Below are positions 60,812 to 64,000 of a stretch of 64,000 bases of DNA, piece by piece. The notes under the pieces were generated by a model. The model was given only the letters and a program-made list of their open reading frames with translations, made no database searches and had not been told where the DNA came from. Each line of letters opens with the position of its first letter. Positions within the stretch are counted from its first letter, which is position 1. The stretch is from Diphasiastrum complanatum (lineage: Eukaryota > Streptophyta > Lycopodiopsida > Lycopodiales > Lycopodiaceae), in the NCBI GenBank assembly GCA_029204225.1, contig CM055109.1, forward strand, positions 48,694,599-48,758,598, given 5' to 3'. A program made the translations under genes and the position numbers.

Positions 60812-61003
60812 ACGCGAGCATTCATCACGCTCCCGTTACACTATCGGAAATAACATAATCAACATACAACACTTGGATTTTATTTTCCAATTCATTCACC
60901 TCCACAAATCCATCCATCTTCCCACCAATCCGTCCTTGACCAACAACTCCACATCTTCTGCTTTCAGACATTATACCAGGCCCCACATGCCACAACCATC
61001 CAG
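60812..61003 (+). other. Continuation of the Copia-3 target (presumed Gypsy-3 LTR)
   Basis: Joining 54634 to 60817 reconstitutes GGTAGTGTCACGCGAGCATT, consistent with a polypurine tract and LTR start interrupted by Copia-3. The right-hand LTR boundary is not recognisable. Confidence 0.45.
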
Positions 61004-61954
61004 ATGGAGAAGTATGTCCGGCTGATCCAGGAACGGGAAGCCGAGAAAAGAAATTTCGAAAATATTGTGGCCAAGCAGGAAAAGATCATCCTGGAGTCCC
61101 AAAAGCAGCTAGAAGATACAACAAAGGCCCTGCAGCAAGTCTTGGACAAGGTGAACCAATTGTGGGACACGGCGTGCAAGGCCCAAGCAGATGCTCTTAC
61201 AAAGAAACCACGGGACGATGATGGAGATGATGGAGCAGGCAATAAGGACGAACAAACCCGACCATTAGATGGTAGCTCTGAATCGGGTAGCCAGAGAGCC
61301 AAAACTGCTTTCTGGACTTTTCTCCTTTTCCCTCCCACTTTTAACCCCTCATCCTATTCCGCTTTTATTTTTTCTGAAACGTTCATTCCAACTTACCATG
61401 TTTCTTCATATTCCCTCTCTCCACCACCTCCTAGCAGATTAATGGGCCCATCAAAAGGTCCAGTTGACACGTACAAAGCCCGACGAGACGAGTTCCTTCA
61501 ACAACTTTGCTCTCCCGGCGCGGCGTACAATTTGTTAAACCCACCTCCTCCTAAACCTGTCATTCTTGCACTTCCCTCTCCAAATCACTCCATCTGTGAC
61601 CTTCCAGAAGTTAATACTGACATCGGAGGTGATGACGACTTCCTGGCAGATCCATTGGAGTCAAGAAGATTCTTGTCCAGACAAGACACGGGTGCAGCTA
61701 AACCGTCTACGAGCGAGCGGACAAAAGAAAAGGATATGGGCACTAAGGCCTTGGACGATTACCTGGCAAGGCCACCACAACAACGTAGGACAGCTTCTCC
61801 TACCAGGCCTAAGGTCAAGATGGACGATACCAAAGAGTCAGAGAGGTTCAAAAGAAAATATCCTCCCAACATGAGGGGAGGCAAAGAGGAGATCGACAAA
61901 AGCCAATACTCCACCAGGGCTGAGATCATTGCGGCACTTCAACCGCAACCTTGA
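61004..61954 (+). CDS. Unrecognised coiled-coil ORF (316 aa)
   Basis: I do not recognise this protein. Residues 1-65 are a strongly charged heptad-like coiled coil (EKYVRLIQEREAEKRNFENI, EKIILESQKQLEDTTKALQQ). An acidic linker follows, then a hydrophobic Ser/Pro/Phe-rich stretch (about 100-145) that could be an intron ending at AG near 61438. The C-terminal half is hydrophilic and Lys/Arg-rich. It lies just beyond the Gypsy-3/Copia-3 complex. It may be a retroelement gag-like or accessory ORF, or a captured host fragment. The ATG has a coiled coil immediately after it, which supports this start. Confidence 0.45.
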   Translation: MEKYVRLIQEREAEKRNFENIVAKQEKIILESQKQLEDTTKALQQVLDKVNQLWDTACKAQADALTKKPRDDDGDDGAGNKDEQTRPLDGSSESGSQRAKTAFWTFLLFPPTFNPSSYSAFIFSETFIPTYHVSSYSLSPPPPSRLMGPSKGPVDTYKARRDEFLQQLCSPGAAYNLLNPPPPKPVILALPSPNHSICDLPEVNTDIGGDDDFLADPLESRRFLSRQDTGAAKPSTSERTKEKDMGTKALDDYLARPPQQRRTASPTRPKVKMDDTKESERFKRKYPPNMRGGKEEIDKSQYSTRAEIIAALQPQP

Positions 61955-62561
61955 ACGGAGGAGCAAGGTCTTAAAGGATAGCAGGCGGCTGCAAGAGTAC
62001 TTGAGGGCACTAGCGTGGAAGCGAATTGATCCATTCTATATGCCGCTCAAATGAAGAAATCCATGGCCGACAGAAAAGCCACAGGTTGAATTGGTGAACT
62101 GGCCAGTGATTCCAGAAATTTCAGACAAAATCTCCCTGGATGACCTGAGGCTACAATTGCTAGACTTTGGGCACAATATAAGACCAGTGCCGATCTATGC
62201 GTGCAAGAAAGCGTCGAATATTGTCGATCCATGGCCTTTCTAATGCATCAAGAATGTTTTTGGGATCGTGGTTTGCATCCAATCAGGATCGATTCCAACG
62301 TAGGAAGACCATGAGATGATGGTCTGACTCTACTATAGAGCGGCCTTCATGTCATCACGATACGTCACCATGATAGAAGACTGGCAGGAGATGGGCTTCA
62401 TCGAAAAGATACGAGAGTACCTGGGGCCACTAAACTATGGAAGTAAGCTCCGCTTCCAAGTGTTCGAAGCTCTGGGACGAAAAATAAACGAGCAAAAACA
62501 AACAGCGAGACGACAAGACGAGCAAGACTCGCAAGATATTTTCAAGAGGGCTGGAATGTAG
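61955..62561 (+). pseudogene. Possible continuation of the unrecognised ORF
   Basis: The plus strand remains protein-like after the stop at 61952: LQEYLRALAWKRIDPFYMPL, then KPQVELVNWPVIPEISDKIS and DLRLQLLDFGHNIRPVPIYA. A second open stretch at 62349-62561 reads MIEDWQEMGFIEKIREYLGP. Stops and a frame change separate the parts. No family was recognised. Its composition fits a decayed reading frame of the same gene or element. Confidence 0.35.
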
Positions 62562-64000
62562 CGGCCATTGAGAGATCTTCATTTTTGAGAAATAGTTTTG
62601 CGGATAATAAGCATCTGGTTTTACGAAAGCGAATGAAGATCCACGCTTTTCTAAGGTGTCGAGCAGAACAACATCACCTGTGTTGTAGTGGGTCCTGCAA
62701 CAGATTAAAGGTGGATAATGTTAGCGGATTCCAGAGAATCCCAGATGCCGAGCCAAGCTGAAGACACAGAGTATCTCTCACCCATGACCGAGGAGGTCTC
62801 AGAAGGAGGAGAGCATAAGAAACTGAGAGCCGAGGATTACTAGCTAGGATGACAAATACTTCCTATGTGAGCCTACATGGTGTATCCCAGAGAAGGAACG
62901 ACCATGTAGGAGCTAGTAATGTTTCCTAGGCAATGTAAATAAGTGTAGACCCCCTTAAATAATTTAGAGTGAGCCACCTTTTGATGGTGACCTCTAGTGG
63001 AAGGGCAATTTTCACATGTAATTTCTAATTTGGTGGAATTGCCACTTGGGCTCCACATGGGCAGCCCTCTTGCTTATTTAAGGGGCCCCCTCTCTTGTGA
63101 GGGAGCTTTGATTGTATTGTCAATTTCTCTTGAGTGAATAAAGAAGATATTCCACGCGTTCTTGATAATTGTGAAGCTCCGTGTTCATGGAAATCTTCTT
63201 AAATTCCTATGAGCATGTTCTGATTTTCTTTGTGATTGTGGATTAATTAGATCTCTTGCTTACTTTCTTGCCTTGTGGAATGTAGATGTGGATTAACTTT
63301 CTTGTTTCTTGCTTTTGTAGTTTCAGCATGCAGGTAAACTATAGAGGCTGAGATTGTGGATCTGATTTGCATATTCACTAACAATCTTGTCCTTGATTGT
63401 TCTTGGGTAATCCAGACATCAAGAAATGGGTGTTTCTTGATTCTTGGGCTGCTAGAATGCTGTTAGGAAGTTAGTTTTCTTGTTTGAAGTTTAGATCACA
63501 TTTTATGTTATGATGGAAATGTTATCGACCCACTCGTCCTGCGAGGCTACGCTGACTCAGATTGGAGTAGAGTCATGTGGATGAACCCATGCAATCCCCA
63601 TGCAGGTCAACTATAAATAGGTCACAGCTCTTCATGCATTACTTCTACCTATATATGTCACGTGCATGCACTACTCCATATGTCTCAATTAGAGGGTCTG
63701 GGTCCTCTCAAGGTCATTAGTCACAAACAGGCCTTAACGTGGAATAAAATCTAGGCGTGGCCAATAATCTCGAACACTGGAGGGCCGGTCTACCATATTA
63801 GGACTATTCCATGTCCTTAGCTGAATATGGCCATAACATTCTTCCTCTCTTAAACAGATTCTGTCCTCAGAACGGGAAAAGAAAACATGAAATTATTTCT
63901 TAAGCTTTCAAGTCTTACCCATGAATCATTATTCTTAGTCTGATCTTTCCATCCAAACAAGTACTCAGACATGCAACAATTCTTAAATTGCTTGCCTCTA
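62562..64000 (+). other. LTR-like promoter/terminator region and minor Copia trace
   Basis: A TATA-like CTTATTTAAGG at about 63072 is followed 55-60 bp later by TGAATAAAG at about 63134, an arrangement typical of a retrotransposon R region, but no LTR edges were found. At about 63543 a short translation GYADSDWSR resembles the Copia RNase H motif. No gene is recognised up to the window end. Confidence 0.3.

Noticed and set aside
63530-63590. A Copia element at the right edge
   Set aside because: Only GYADSDWSR resembles RNase H; nothing around it supports a domain, so it is mentioned only as a trace.

Overview
This window is nuclear DNA from a land plant with a large, transposon-rich genome. 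Evidence: spliceosomal introns with standard plant splice sites, plant-type Copia and chromoviral Gypsy retrotransposons whose primer sites match the 3' end of initiator-Met tRNA (TGGTATCAGAGC), hAT and CACTA-like DNA transposons, a LINE, and long dinucleotide microsatellites. There is no bacterial gene organisation. I cannot name the species. Large nested-transposon introns would suit a gymnosperm, a fern or a large-genome angiosperm.

Only one host gene is recognisable, and it covers about 70% of the window. It is TIC100 (EMB1211 family), a MORN-repeat subunit of the chloroplast inner-envelope TIC translocon, on the minus strand from 46637 (ATG) to 1969 (stop). I could place ten coding exons. 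Their phases join exactly to give 2,577 nt (858 residues) with no internal stop, close to the family's usual length. Six introns are short (135-273 bp). Introns 1, 2 and 9 are about 14.1, 15.0 and 11.8 kb, and together they account for 40.9 of the gene's 44.7 kb.

Layout: 1-1968 is the 3' flank of TIC100. Exon 10 is at 1969-3224. Intron 9 (3225-15030) holds a decayed Copia element (Copia-1) with a chromoviral Gypsy (Gypsy-1, 6514-11608) nested in it. Exons 9-3 are at 15031-16969. Intron 2 (16970-31943, GC-AG) holds a hAT fragment and an antisense Gypsy (Gypsy-2). Gypsy-2 was itself hit by a hAT-type MITE (18603-18990) and by a large intron-containing hAT transposase element (about 19.6-25.2 kb). 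Exon 2 is at 31944-32015. Intron 1 (32016-46104) holds two LINE copies in tandem, a young internally deleted Copia (Copia-2, 32697-36255) and hAT-like repeats. Exon 1 is at 46105-46637. The intergenic side (46.6-64 kb) has the promoter region, microsatellites and a Copia-1-family LTR. It also has a CACTA-like terminus, a deleted Tat-like Gypsy (Gypsy-3), a nearly complete Copia (Copia-3, 54635-60811) and an unrecognised coiled-coil ORF at 61 kb.

I found no candidate for a new molecular system. The most notable object is an apparently intact essential plastid-import gene carrying three nested-transposon introns, one of them GC-AG. Several elements give firm insertion histories from target-site duplications: AGATC, GGAAG, ACGCG and AGCTAAAC.
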